NCBI RefSeq assembly: GCF_900100275.1
Contig: NZ_FNET01000006.1
Coordinates: forward strand, 310,001-374,000
Direction: 5' to 3'
Origin: Lentzea albidocapillata subsp. violacea
GTDB taxonomy: Bacteria; Actinomycetota; Actinomycetes; Mycobacteriales; Pseudonocardiaceae
Length of the DNA: 64,000 bases
Numbering within the stretch: the first letter of the stretch is position 1; each line of letters opens with the position of its first letter. The position numbers and the translations under genes were made by a program. The notes under the pieces are model-generated. The model was given only the letters and a program-made list of their open reading frames with translations. It ran no database searches and was not told where the DNA came from. Below, piece after piece: positions 25,060 through 33,802 of the stretch.

Positions 25060-26931
25060 ATGCCGGGCAAGTCCAACCTCGTGGAGCACGAGGCGCCGGA
25101 GAAGCTGCTGACGCAGCGCGGCCTGTTCGCAGGGCCCTCCCAGATCGTCTCGGAGGACCTGTACGCCGAGGTGAAGCGGGGGATCGCGGAGCGGGAACGT
25201 CACCGCATGGTGGTCCACCCGAACGCCACGGTCTCGATGAACACCTACTTCGGGCGTTTCCCCGCGTCGTACTGGCAGCGGTGGTGCGTGAGCCCCGAGG
25301 TGGAGCTCGAGCTCGAGGTGACCGGCTCCGGCCAGGTCGCTCTCGTCGCCTCGGACTCCGAGGGTGAGACACGCACGGTCGTCGCGGAGAAGGTCGCCGG
25401 CGCGAAGGCGCAGAAGGTGCGCCTGACCGCGAAGATCGACAAGTTCACCGACGGCGGCGGCCTCTGGTTCGACGTGATCACCGCGGACGACTCGCTCGCG
25501 GTGGAGAAGGTTCGCTGGACGGTCGCGCCGCCGAAGACGGTGCGACCGACCGCCGTGGTCATCTGCACGTTCAACCGCGTCGACGACTGCCTCAACACGA
25601 TGGCCGCCCTCGCGTCGGACCCGGAGCCGTTGAAGCTCGTCGATACGGTCTACGTCGTCGACCAGGGCACGGACGCCGTCGAGTCGCGTGAGCGGTTCGC
25701 CGAGGTCTCGGCCGCGCTCGGGCCCAAGCTGCGCTACATCCGCCAGCCGAACCTCGGTGGTGCCGGCGGCTTCACGCGCGGCCTCTACGAGGTCACCGAG
25801 ATCGACCACGCGGAGCACGCCAACGTCTTGTTCATGGACGACGACGTGCTGTGCGAGCCCGAGATCGTCATCAGGCTCACCGCGTTCGCGAACCGCACGA
25901 CGCAGCCGACGATCGTCGGCGGTCAGATGCTCTACCTGCTGCACCCGAACTTCCTGCACGTCGGCGCCGAGTTCGCGAACCTCGACACTCTCGCGCCGGG
26001 CCAGGTCGTGGAAGGCGCGCTGTTCAACGCCGACCTCACCGGGTACGACGAGGAGACGGGCAAGCGCAACGTCCAGGACAAGCGCGTCGACGCCGGCTAC
26101 AACGGCTGGTGGTCGTGCCTCATCCCATCGGAGATCGTGAAGGCGGTCGGCTACCCGCTGCCGCTGTTCTTCCAGTGGGACGACATCGAGTACGGCTACC
26201 GCGCGCGTGCACACGGTTTCGCCACCGTGTCGCTACCGGGTGCCGGTGTCTGGCACGCGGACTTCCACTGGAAGGACTGGGACGACTGGCACAGGTACTT
26301 CAACCTGCGCAACGCCCTGATCACCTCCGCGCTGCACAGCCGCTTCGACCCGAAGATGATCGTGCGTGGCATGGCCAAGCAGTTCGCCACGTACATCCTG
26401 GGCATGCAGTACGGCCTCGCCGCCACCCAGCTCAAGGCGATCGAGGACTTCCTGAAGGGCCCGGACTTCCTGGCGGACGGCGGTGTGCAGGCGGCGGCGG
26501 ACATTCGCAAGCTGCGCGCCGAGTTCCCGGAGACGGTGCGGCACCCGGCGTCGGAGATCCCCGGTTTCAAGCCGGGCAGCCTGCCGATGATCACTTCCGC
26601 ACCGACGCCGAAGCTGATCGCGCCGGTGTTCGTCAAGCGCCTCGTGAACCAGCTGCTCGGCAAGTCCGTGCACGAGGCGGGTGCTGTTTCGGCCGGCGAC
26701 TCGGCGTGGTGGCACGTCTCACTGTTCAACACGGCGGTCGTGACCGACGCGTCGCAGGAGGGCGTGCGGGTGCGCAAGCGGGACAAGGAACTCGCGGTGC
26801 GCCTGTCCAAGCAGGGTGCCAAGGTCTTCCGCGAGCTGTACCGCAGGGCTCCGGAGATGCAGCGCGCCTACCTGGACGCGATGGGGAAGCTCACCAGCCG
26901 CGACACCTGGTCGCGGTTGTACGACCTCTGA
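25060..26931 (+). CDS. GlfT2-like galactofuranosyltransferase paralog
   Basis: A 623-residue protein with the GlfT2 layout: N-terminal beta-sandwich (SMNTYFGRFPASYWQRW near 60-76 and FTDGGGLWFDV), a GT-A domain (VVICTFNRVDDCLNTM near 166-181; NLGGAGGFTRGLYE), metal triad Asp260-262 in FMDDDV, FFQWDDIEYGYRARAHGF near 365-382 and WHADFHWKDWDD, and a helical C-terminal domain. It lacks the VILPR..DPLDVR..YL start seen in its neighbour and in M. tuberculosis GlfT2, and is therefore probably the paralog rather than the ortholog. It sits directly behind glf. It may add a different galactofuranose linkage or act on another acceptor. Confidence 0.85.
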   Translation: MPGKSNLVEHEAPEKLLTQRGLFAGPSQIVSEDLYAEVKRGIAERERHRMVVHPNATVSMNTYFGRFPASYWQRWCVSPEVELELEVTGSGQVALVASDSEGETRTVVAEKVAGAKAQKVRLTAKIDKFTDGGGLWFDVITADDSLAVEKVRWTVAPPKTVRPTAVVICTFNRVDDCLNTMAALASDPEPLKLVDTVYVVDQGTDAVESRERFAEVSAALGPKLRYIRQPNLGGAGGFTRGLYEVTEIDHAEHANVLFMDDDVLCEPEIVIRLTAFANRTTQPTIVGGQMLYLLHPNFLHVGAEFANLDTLAPGQVVEGALFNADLTGYDEETGKRNVQDKRVDAGYNGWWSCLIPSEIVKAVGYPLPLFFQWDDIEYGYRARAHGFATVSLPGAGVWHADFHWKDWDDWHRYFNLRNALITSALHSRFDPKMIVRGMAKQFATYILGMQYGLAATQLKAIEDFLKGPDFLADGGVQAAADIRKLRAEFPETVRHPASEIPGFKPGSLPMITSAPTPKLIAPVFVKRLVNQLLGKSVHEAGAVSAGDSAWWHVSLFNTAVVTDASQEGVRVRKRDKELAVRLSKQGAKVFRELYRRAPEMQRAYLDAMGKLTSRDTWSRLYDL

Positions 26932-26949
26932 TTCACACAACGCTTTGCA

Positions 26950-26979
26950 CGGGCGGGTCCGGATCTTCCGGGCCGCCCG
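26950..26979 (+). terminator. Hairpin after the GlfT2-like gene
   Basis: CGGGCGG and CCGGA in 26950-26963 pair with TCCGG and CCGCCCG in 26967-26979 with a one-base bulge and a three-base loop. There is no T tract. It lies 19 bp after the stop codon. Confidence 0.45.
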
Positions 26980-26984
26980 CTCTA

Positions 26985-27144
26985 GTGCCGCGACCGGCAG
27001 CCTTCGCCGCGTCTGCCGACGCTCAGCAGGGCGCCTCGCGGCACCGGCCCAACGCCCGAAGCCAACCAGGATTAGGACGCGGGGCCGGCACCACGATGCA
27101 CCCGTCTGACCGAAATACGGGGCAAAGGCCGCCGGTCGCGGCAC
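26985..27144. mobile_element. MITE-like element with terminal inverted repeats and TA flanks
   Basis: A 160-bp segment whose ends are GTGCCGCGACCGGC and its exact reverse complement; the match continues inward (about 25 of 28 positions: 26985-27012 against 27117-27144). TA is present immediately outside both ends (26983-26984 and 27145-27146), as expected for a TA target duplication of the IS630/Tc1 type. No transposase is encoded. It forms the gap between the two GlfT2-type genes and ends 17 bp before the glfT2 start. Confidence 0.55.
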
Positions 27145-27161
27145 TAGTGAGGGGAAAGTCC

Positions 27162-29024
27162 GTGGACCAGAACTGCGTGCTGCAGCGGGTGATCCTGCCC
27201 AGGGACGAAGACCCGCTCGACGTCAGGCCGCTCTACCTGGACGAGGTCGACTCGGTGCACTGCCACGTCGCCTCCCGCCGCAGCACCACGGTTCCCCCGT
27301 CGGCGAAGGTCTCCTTCTCCACGTATTTCAACGCTTTCCCGGCCTCCTACTGGAAACGCTGGACGACCGTCGACGAGGTCGTGCTGCGCATGGCGGTCCG
27401 CGGCACGGGTCGCGTGGACGTGTACCGCTCACGACCGTCCGGCGACATCATCCACATCGAGGGCCACTACGTCCGTGACGCGGCTGAGTGGACCGACGTC
27501 GAGTTCACCGTGTCGCTCAAGCCGTTCGAGGACGGTGGCTGGATCTGGTTCGACGTCTTCACCGACGACGCGCCGCTCGAGATCCGCGAGGCGGCGTGGA
27601 CCGTGCGTGAGCCGTTGCCCGTGCAGACGGTCGCCATCGGCATGACGACCATGCGTCCGGTCGACGCCGTGATCGCGTTGCGCGCGCTCGGCGAGGACAG
27701 GGCCGTGCTCGACGTGCTCTGCAAGGTGTTCGTCGCCGACCAGGGTGCCGTGAAGGTCCGTGACACCGAGGGTTTCGCGGAGGCCGCGGCACTGCTCGGC
27801 GACAAGCTCCAGGTCATCGAGCAGGACAACCTGGGTGGCTCCGGTGGCTTCACCCGCGGCATGTTCGAGGCGATCGAGAACACCGACGCCGACCAGATCA
27901 TGTTGATGGACGACGACATCCGGCTCGAACCGGACGCGGTGCTGCGCTCCAACGCGTTCGCCCGTGCCGCCGCCCAGCCGGTGATCGTCGGCAGCCACAT
28001 GCTGAACCTGTACTCGCGGGCCCGCCTGCACAGCTTCGCGGAGATCGTCGACCTCAACACTTGTTTCTGGCGTGCGGCGCCAGGCGCGGTCACCGACCAC
28101 AACTTCGCCACCGACTCGTTGCGGGACACCAAGGAACTGCACCCGCGCGTCAACGCCACCTACAACGGCTGGTGGATGTGCCTGTTCCCGCGCGAGGTCG
28201 TGCGCCGCAGCGGCTACCCGCTGCCGCTCTTCATCAAGTGGGACGACGCCGAGTACTCGCTGCGGGCGCTGGAGCACGGCTTCCCGACGGTGTCGCTGCC
28301 CGGTTCCGCGGTCTGGCACATGCCGTGGACCGACAAGAACGACTCGACGGACTGGCAGGCGTACTTCCACACGCGCAACCGCCTGATCCTCGCCGCGCTG
28401 CACAGCCCGTACGACGTGAAGAACGGCATCGTGAAGCACGGCCTGAAGCTGACGCTGCGCCACCTGCTGTCGATGGAGTACTCGACCGTCATGTTGCAGC
28501 AGAAGGCGATCGAGGACTTCCTCGTCGGCCCGTCGCTGCTCTTCGACTCGTTGCGCACCGCGCTGCCCGAGGTGCGCAAGCTGCGCGCCGAGTACTCGGA
28601 CGCGCAGACCCTGCCGTCGGCAAGGGAGTTCCCGCCGCCCACCTTCGACCAGGTGCGGGCCGAGGCGATGTTGCAGCCATCGCAGTCGAAGATCACCACG
28701 GCCAAGCGCGCCGCGAAGTCGTTGCTGCACAACCTCCGCAGCCCGGAGCCCGAGGCGGCAGGCCGTCCGCAGATGAACGTGCCGGCGCTCAGCGCGCGGT
28801 GGTTCCTGCTCGGCAACCTCGACAGCGCGACGGTCTCGACCGCCGACGGCACCGCGGTGGCGTTCTACAAGCGCGACCCGCAGGAGTTCCGCGCGCTGGC
28901 CGTGCGAGCGGCCCGCAACTACCGCCGGCTCGGGCAGGAGTGGGACCAGCTCAAGCGCGTGTACCGCGCCGCGTTGCCGGAGCTGACTTCGACGGAGTCG
29001 TGGCGAAAGGTGTTCGAGGGCTGA
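27162..29024 (+). CDS. glfT2: Galactofuranosyltransferase GlfT2
   Basis: A 620-residue processive enzyme that elongates galactan with alternating beta-1,5 and beta-1,6 galactofuranose. It begins LQRVILPRDEDPLDVRPLYL, matching the M. tuberculosis GlfT2 N terminus as I recall it, and has SFSTYFNAFPASYWKRW, GGSGGFTRGM, metal triad Asp250-252 in LMDDDIRLEPD, FIKWDDAEYSLRALEHG and WHMPWTDKNDSTDWQAYFH. GTG 27162 is used because GAGGGGA precedes it by 7 bases; ATG 27096 in frame lies inside the MITE-like element and would add 22 residues. It converges on the ABC permease gene, the stop codons being adjacent. Confidence 0.92.
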   Translation: MDQNCVLQRVILPRDEDPLDVRPLYLDEVDSVHCHVASRRSTTVPPSAKVSFSTYFNAFPASYWKRWTTVDEVVLRMAVRGTGRVDVYRSRPSGDIIHIEGHYVRDAAEWTDVEFTVSLKPFEDGGWIWFDVFTDDAPLEIREAAWTVREPLPVQTVAIGMTTMRPVDAVIALRALGEDRAVLDVLCKVFVADQGAVKVRDTEGFAEAAALLGDKLQVIEQDNLGGSGGFTRGMFEAIENTDADQIMLMDDDIRLEPDAVLRSNAFARAAAQPVIVGSHMLNLYSRARLHSFAEIVDLNTCFWRAAPGAVTDHNFATDSLRDTKELHPRVNATYNGWWMCLFPREVVRRSGYPLPLFIKWDDAEYSLRALEHGFPTVSLPGSAVWHMPWTDKNDSTDWQAYFHTRNRLILAALHSPYDVKNGIVKHGLKLTLRHLLSMEYSTVMLQQKAIEDFLVGPSLLFDSLRTALPEVRKLRAEYSDAQTLPSAREFPPPTFDQVRAEAMLQPSQSKITTAKRAAKSLLHNLRSPEPEAAGRPQMNVPALSARWFLLGNLDSATVSTADGTAVAFYKRDPQEFRALAVRAARNYRRLGQEWDQLKRVYRAALPELTSTESWRKVFEG

Positions 29025-29837
29025 TCAGCCCTTGATTCCGGTCTCCGTCACCCCCTTCACCAGGTACCGCTGCATCGCCACGAACACGATGACCAGCGGG
29101 GTGACGGAGACCGCCGCCGCCAGGAACAGCTCGTGCACGTTGATCGACTGAGCCGTAAGGAACGTCGACAACGCCACCTGAACAGTCCACGAATCCTGGT
29201 CCTGCGCGATTACCAACGGCCACAGGAACTGGTTCCACGACGTCACGAACGCGATCACACCGAGCGCCGCGAAGAACCCGCGTGAGTTCGGCACGACAAC
29301 GCGCCAGAACGTGCGCCAATGCCCGAGCCCGTCGATTCGCGCGGCCTCCTCCAGCTCCCGTGGAAAGTTCAGGAAGTACTGCCGGAACAGGAATGCCGTG
29401 AAACCGCTGAACAGGCCGGGAATCACGAGTCCGCGCAGGTCCGAGACCCATCCGAGCGTCGATACGACAACGAACGAGGGTACGAACGTCACCGCTGCCG
29501 GAATCATCAGCGTGGCGACGACGAAGTAGAAGACGACATTCGCGTACCGATACGGAATCCGCGCGAGCCCGTAACCCGCCATCGAGCACAAAAGCAGCTG
29601 TCCGGCGGTCTGCAATACCGCCACCACCAACGAGTTCAGCATGCTGCGCACCAACGGCACGGCGGGATCGCTGAACAGCTCGGCGAAGTTCTCCCAGCGC
29701 ACCGACGACGGCAGGAACGTCCACGACGTCGCACTGATCTCCGACTCCGACACCAGCCCGTTGCGCACCACCAGGTAGAACGGCACAAGAAACAGCACGG
29801 CCGCCACGGACAAAGCCAGGTACCGCAGGGCTTTCAC
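29025..29837 (-). CDS. Carbohydrate ABC transporter permease (MalG/CUT1 type)
   Basis: A 270-residue permease with six predicted transmembrane helices. The cytoplasmic EAA loop reads EEAARIDGLGHWRTFWRVVVP near residues 178-198, the docking site for the ATPase. The start is GTG 29835-29837, which overlaps the stop of the partner permease as GTGA. It is the last gene of a three-gene importer operon (binding protein, two permeases). No ATPase gene is present, so it probably borrows a shared MsiK-type ATPase encoded elsewhere, as is common for actinomycete CUT1 systems. Confidence 0.92.
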   Translation of the reverse strand: MKALRYLALSVAAVLFLVPFYLVVRNGLVSESEISATSWTFLPSSVRWENFAELFSDPAVPLVRSMLNSLVVAVLQTAGQLLLCSMAGYGLARIPYRYANVVFYFVVATLMIPAAVTFVPSFVVVSTLGWVSDLRGLVIPGLFSGFTAFLFRQYFLNFPRELEEAARIDGLGHWRTFWRVVVPNSRGFFAALGVIAFVTSWNQFLWPLVIAQDQDSWTVQVALSTFLTAQSINVHELFLAAAVSVTPLVIVFVAMQRYLVKGVTETGIKG

Positions 29838-30709
29838 CGCCGCACCGCCCTTCCCTGCAGCAGCGTCACGCCGACGATCAGCAACGTCAGGATCACCGCG
29901 CCGGCGCTCCCGTGCCCGAAGTCCTGCCCGCCGCTGCCCAAAGCGGTGTAGTACAGATAGATCAGCGGAGGCCGCGCGAACGGCGGGTAGCCGCGGTCGG
30001 TGCCGAGCACGTTGTAGAACTCGTCGAACGCCTGATAAGCGCCGATCAAAAGCAGTAACAACACAGCGACCGACGTGGTGCGCAGCTGGGGAAGCGTCAC
30101 GAACCGGAACGCCTGCCACGAGCGCGCGCCGTCGAGTGCCGCTGCCTCATACAGCACAACGGGAATCCGTTGCAGGCCCGCGATGAACAGGATCATGTAG
30201 AACCCGAGCTGCAACCACAGCCGCAGCGTCACGAGCACGAGCCAGTACCAGGGCGGCGACGTGGAGACTGTCCACGCCACCGGATCGGCACCGAACCAGC
30301 CCAGCACCGTGTTCGCGAGACCCGAGCGCAGTCCGTTGAAGATCGAGAGCTTCCACACCAGCGACGCCACGACGTACGAGCACGCCGTCGGCAGGAAGAA
30401 CACCGATCGGAAGAACGCCTGCATGAAGCTGATCTGGTTGACCAACAACGCGAGCGCGAGGGCCAGCACGAACGTCAGCGGCACGACGAAGGCTGCGAAC
30501 ACACTGAACGTGCCGAGGCTGCTCAGGAACGGCCCGTCGGTCAGCATGTCAACGTAGTTGCGCAACCCGACGAACTCGGTCGGTGTCACCGTGTTGCGCG
30601 CGTCGAAGAACGACAGCACCAGGCTCCACCCGATCGGCACGTACACGAACACGAGCAGTCCGGCGGCGAACGGCCCCACGAACAGCCAGAACGCGCGTCC
30701 GTGCCTCAT
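29834..30709 (-). CDS. Carbohydrate ABC transporter permease (MalF/UgpA type)
   Basis: A 291-residue permease with six predicted helices (first at about 7-30, FWLFVGPFAAGLLVFVYV). The EAA loop is YEAAALDGARSWQAFRFVTLP near 187-207. ATG 30707-30709 overlaps the stop of the binding-protein gene as ATGA, and its own stop overlaps the second permease. The protein pairs with the MalG-type permease to form the membrane channel. Confidence 0.92.
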   Translation of the reverse strand: MRHGRAFWLFVGPFAAGLLVFVYVPIGWSLVLSFFDARNTVTPTEFVGLRNYVDMLTDGPFLSSLGTFSVFAAFVVPLTFVLALALALLVNQISFMQAFFRSVFFLPTACSYVVASLVWKLSIFNGLRSGLANTVLGWFGADPVAWTVSTSPPWYWLVLVTLRLWLQLGFYMILFIAGLQRIPVVLYEAAALDGARSWQAFRFVTLPQLRTTSVAVLLLLLIGAYQAFDEFYNVLGTDRGYPPFARPPLIYLYYTALGSGGQDFGHGSAGAVILTLLIVGVTLLQGRAVRR

Positions 30710-31935
30710 CCGTACAGGCGCTTCAGCTCGTCACGAGCCACATCCGCCGCAGCTCTCAGTTCGGCGTCCGCCGGAGCACCGTCACGGACCACACGCGACA
30801 CGGCGTCGTTGAACGCCGTCCGCATCACCGAGGTCCAGTCCGGCGGGTTGGACGCCTTCGCGTTGTCCCGCACGAACTTCACCGCGTCGGCCGCCGCACC
30901 GGACGTCAGCTTCGAGGCCCTCTCCGAGATGCTCTTGCGGGGCGGGATGTGGAAGCCGTAGCCGAGGTTGAAGTCCTCCTGGTAGTCGGTCTTCTCGATC
31001 CATAGCCACCGTACGAAGTCTTTGGCCTCGTCGATCCGCTTCGACTTCGCGTTGACCATCGCGCCGAACGCCCCGACCGGCACGCTCGCTGAACCGCCGG
31101 CACCCAACGAAGGGAACGGCAGCACACCGAAGTCGTCACCCAGCGCCTTGGCGACCGCCGGCACCGCCCACAAGCCGGTCCACTGCATCGCGACCAGGCC
31201 CTGCGTGAAGGCGTCCGGTTCCGCCCAGTCCTTGACAGCGCCCAGCAACAGGCTGCCGCTCGTGTAGAGCTCGCGGAGTTTGCCGATCGCTGTCGCCGCA
31301 AGGGGATCGTCGAACCCGACCTGGTGGTCCCGCACGTAGTCGAGGCCGGTCGACCACAGCGCGGGCCCGCCCAGCACGCCGCCACCGCCGTCGTTGCCGG
31401 CGAAGAGTCCCTTGACCGAACCCGCGGTGAGGCGCCTGGAGACGTCGATCAGTTCATCCACCGTGGACGGTGGCTGCACTCCGGCCTGGGAGAAGAAGCT
31501 CTTGCGGTAGAACAGCATCTGCATGTCCACGGCCTGCGGGACGCCGTAGATCTTCCCGTCGACGGTGTGCGTCGCGAGAATCGAGTCCGAGAAGTCGCTT
31601 CTGGCGTCGCCGAAGACATCGTCGAGCGGCACGAGCTGGCCCGCCCGGACCGAGCTGATCTGGGGGGTGGACTCGAAGACGTCCGGTCCGCCGTCGGACA
31701 GCAGGCTCGTCGCGAGCTTGGAGTCGTAGTCGCCGGGGTTCCACTGCACGGAAACCTGGGTCTTCGTGTACGCCTTGGCGTAGCGCTCCACGGCCTGCCG
31801 CACGCCGGGCTCGCCGTACGCGTGGTACCACTGTTTGAGGGCCTGGCCGTTGCCGCCCCTGCCGGTGTTCGAACCGCACGCCGCGAGCAACACGCTCGCG
31901 CAGGCCAGGGACAGCAGTCTGCGTCGGGAGATCAC
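30706..31935 (-). CDS. Extracellular sugar-binding lipoprotein of the ABC importer
   Basis: A 409-residue family 1 solute-binding protein. The N terminus MISRRRLLSLACASVLLAAC has an Arg-rich start, hydrophobic core and lipobox with Cys20 as the lipidation site; RRR could also support Tat export. The mature part has YGEPGVRQAVERYAKAY, FESTPQISSV and GVPQAVDMQMLFYRKSFF, typical of MalE/UgpB-like proteins. Start GTG 31933-31935. The sugar cannot be predicted. No LacI-type regulator adjoins it, and no clear operator was found in the 144 bp upstream. Confidence 0.9.
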   Translation of the reverse strand: MISRRRLLSLACASVLLAACGSNTGRGGNGQALKQWYHAYGEPGVRQAVERYAKAYTKTQVSVQWNPGDYDSKLATSLLSDGGPDVFESTPQISSVRAGQLVPLDDVFGDARSDFSDSILATHTVDGKIYGVPQAVDMQMLFYRKSFFSQAGVQPPSTVDELIDVSRRLTAGSVKGLFAGNDGGGGVLGGPALWSTGLDYVRDHQVGFDDPLAATAIGKLRELYTSGSLLLGAVKDWAEPDAFTQGLVAMQWTGLWAVPAVAKALGDDFGVLPFPSLGAGGSASVPVGAFGAMVNAKSKRIDEAKDFVRWLWIEKTDYQEDFNLGYGFHIPPRKSISERASKLTSGAAADAVKFVRDNAKASNPPDWTSVMRTAFNDAVSRVVRDGAPADAELRAAADVARDELKRLYG

Positions 31936-32023
31936 CCATCACGTCTTACTCCGATTACTCGAAGTACGCGAATGGTTACCCGAGGTGGGCAAGCATGATC
32001 GGCTGAGTGTGTCCGCGCGTTGA

Positions 32024-32046
32024 GGAACCCTGCGAAGGGCGGTTCC
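32024..32046 (-). terminator. Possible hairpin after glfT1
   Basis: GGAACC (32024-32029) and GGTTCC (32041-32046) form a 6-bp stem with an 11-base loop, 34 bp downstream of the glfT1 stop on the minus strand. There is no T tract; the call is weak. Confidence 0.3.
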
Positions 32047-32079
32047 GCTCGTAGCGATCCCACCCTCCCGCAGACCGGC

Positions 32080-32982
32080 TCACTTGCGGAAGAAACGCTC
32101 CCGCTGACCGAGGCGCACGAGCTTCAGCCACTCGACGAACGCCTTCGGATCCCGCTTCACGGCGAGGAAGTACAGCCCGAACCGGAACACTTCAAGGGCG
32201 CCGAGCTTGCGCATACCCGGCTGCGACAGCAGGTACCCGCGGTTGCGGTACGTGTAGTAGCGCTTGATCGGGTTCTCCGGGTCCTGGGCGTGGAACCTGC
32301 CGCCCAGCATCGGCTTGAACTCGTCCGAGCCGTCCGGGTGCACGTACGCGACCCGCAGCGACGTGCCGAACGGCAGCCCCGACCGCACCATGCGCCGGTG
32401 GATCTCCACCTCGTCGCCGCGGAAGAACAGCCGGTAGTCCGGCACGCCGACGACGTCCAGCGTGGAGGCGCGGAACAGCGCCCCGTTGAACAGCGAGGCG
32501 ATACCCGGCAGGAAGTCGGTGCCGAGTTCGGCGGCCGAGCGCTTCCACGTCAGGCCGCGGCGCAACGGGAACGCGAGCTTGTCCGGGCTGTCGATGTTGG
32601 TGACGACCGGGGAGATCTCCGCGAGACCCCTGCGCTCCGCCTCCTCCAGCAGCACCGCCAGCACGTTCTCGTCGGCCGGGCGGCCGTCGTCGTCGGCCAG
32701 CCACACCCAGTCCGCGCCCAGTGAGAGCGCGTGCAGGATGCCCAGCGCGAAGCCGCCGGCGCCACCGAGGTTGCGGTGCGACGGCAGGTAGGTCGTGGGG
32801 AGCGGACACTGCTCGACGAGGTCGCCGACGGGCTGGTCGGGACCGTTGTCGACGACGACCAGGTGGTCGGGCACGCGTGTCTGGGTAGCCAGGGCCTTCA
32901 GCGACTCGGCCAGCAGTTCCCTGCGGTGGCGGGTGACCACCACCGCGACGACGGAGCCCTTGGGCAGTGCCTCGAGGTTCAT
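32080..32982 (-). CDS. glfT1: Galactofuranosyltransferase GlfT1
   Basis: A 300-residue family 2 glycosyltransferase that adds the first galactofuranose residues to the rhamnosyl-GlcNAc lipid-linked primer. VVAVVVTRHRRELLAESLKAL (about 11-31), SHRNLGGAGGFALGI near 68-82 and the metal site WLADDDGRPADENV near 93-106 are seen, along with FFRGDEVEIHRRM near 186-198. It follows wzt by 3 bp and lies in the wzm-wzt-glfT1 order; the corresponding M. tuberculosis genes (Rv3781-Rv3783, as I recall) are likewise clustered, though glfT1 lies between the exporter genes there. The length matches the family (about 304 residues). Confidence 0.93.
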   Translation of the reverse strand: MNLEALPKGSVVAVVVTRHRRELLAESLKALATQTRVPDHLVVVDNGPDQPVGDLVEQCPLPTTYLPSHRNLGGAGGFALGILHALSLGADWVWLADDDGRPADENVLAVLLEEAERRGLAEISPVVTNIDSPDKLAFPLRRGLTWKRSAAELGTDFLPGIASLFNGALFRASTLDVVGVPDYRLFFRGDEVEIHRRMVRSGLPFGTSLRVAYVHPDGSDEFKPMLGGRFHAQDPENPIKRYYTYRNRGYLLSQPGMRKLGALEVFRFGLYFLAVKRDPKAFVEWLKLVRLGQRERFFRK

Positions 32983-32985
32983 GCT

Positions 32986-33786
32986 CTACTCGCCACCGTT
33001 TCCGCTGAGAACGGGAGTCTCCTCGTGCGGGTGCATCCGCTCGAAGGGGTCGTAGCCCTTGTACGCGGTCAGCACCTCGCGCAGGCTTCCGAACATCTTG
33101 ACGTGGCCCTCGTCCATCCAGATCGCCTTGTCGCAGAACTCCGCGAGGAACTCGTCGGAGTGGTTCGCGAACACCAGCAGACCGGAGCGGGCGACCAGGT
33201 CCTTGAGGCGGTCGCGGGCCTTTGCCATGAACGCCGCGTCGACCGCGCCGATGCCCTCGTCGAGCAGCAGGATCTCCGGGTTGATCGACGTGACGACGCC
33301 GAGGGCCAGCCGGACGCGCATGCCCGTCGAGTACGTGCGCAGCGGCATCTGCAGGTAGTCACCGAGCTCGGTGAAATGTGCGATGTCGTCGACGCGGGTT
33401 TCCATCTGCTTGCGGCTCATGCCGAGGAACAGGCCGCGGATCATGATGTTCTCGTACCCGGAGATCTCCGGGTCCATGCCGACGCCGAGGTCGAAGACCG
33501 GCGCGACCTTGCCGACGATGCGCGACTGACCGCGGGTGGGCTCGTAGATGCCCGCCAGCAGGCGCAGCAGCGTCGACTTGCCGGCGCCGTTGTGGCCGAC
33601 CAGGCCGACGCGGTCGCCGTCCTTCAGCGACAGCGTGATGTCGTGCAGTGCTTCGATTATCGGGACGCGGCCCTCGGACTCGATCTTGCCGCCGACCTTG
33701 CCGAACGCGAGCTTCTTCAGCGACCTCGACTTGGCGTCGAAGATCGGGAAGTCGACCGATGCGTTCCAGACGTCGATGCTGACCAT
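32986..33786 (-). CDS. wzt: Wzt-type polysaccharide export ATPase
   Basis: A 266-residue ABC ATPase. Walker A is GHNGAGKST near 64-72, the signature YSTGMRVRLA near 152-161, Walker B EILLLDEG near 171-178 and the switch His in FANHSDEF. An N-terminal extension before the canonical fold is usual for Wzt/RfbB proteins. It lacks the long C-terminal carbohydrate-binding domain of E. coli O9a Wzt, so export probably does not need recognition of a capped chain by Wzt itself. A near-perfect ribosome binding site, AGAAGGAGGT, precedes ATG 33786. Energises Wzm for export of lipid-linked galactan. Confidence 0.93.
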   Translation of the reverse strand: MVSIDVWNASVDFPIFDAKSRSLKKLAFGKVGGKIESEGRVPIIEALHDITLSLKDGDRVGLVGHNGAGKSTLLRLLAGIYEPTRGQSRIVGKVAPVFDLGVGMDPEISGYENIMIRGLFLGMSRKQMETRVDDIAHFTELGDYLQMPLRTYSTGMRVRLALGVVTSINPEILLLDEGIGAVDAAFMAKARDRLKDLVARSGLLVFANHSDEFLAEFCDKAIWMDEGHVKMFGSLREVLTAYKGYDPFERMHPHEETPVLSGNGGE

Positions 33787-33802
33787 GGGTGTCGACCTCC
33801 TT

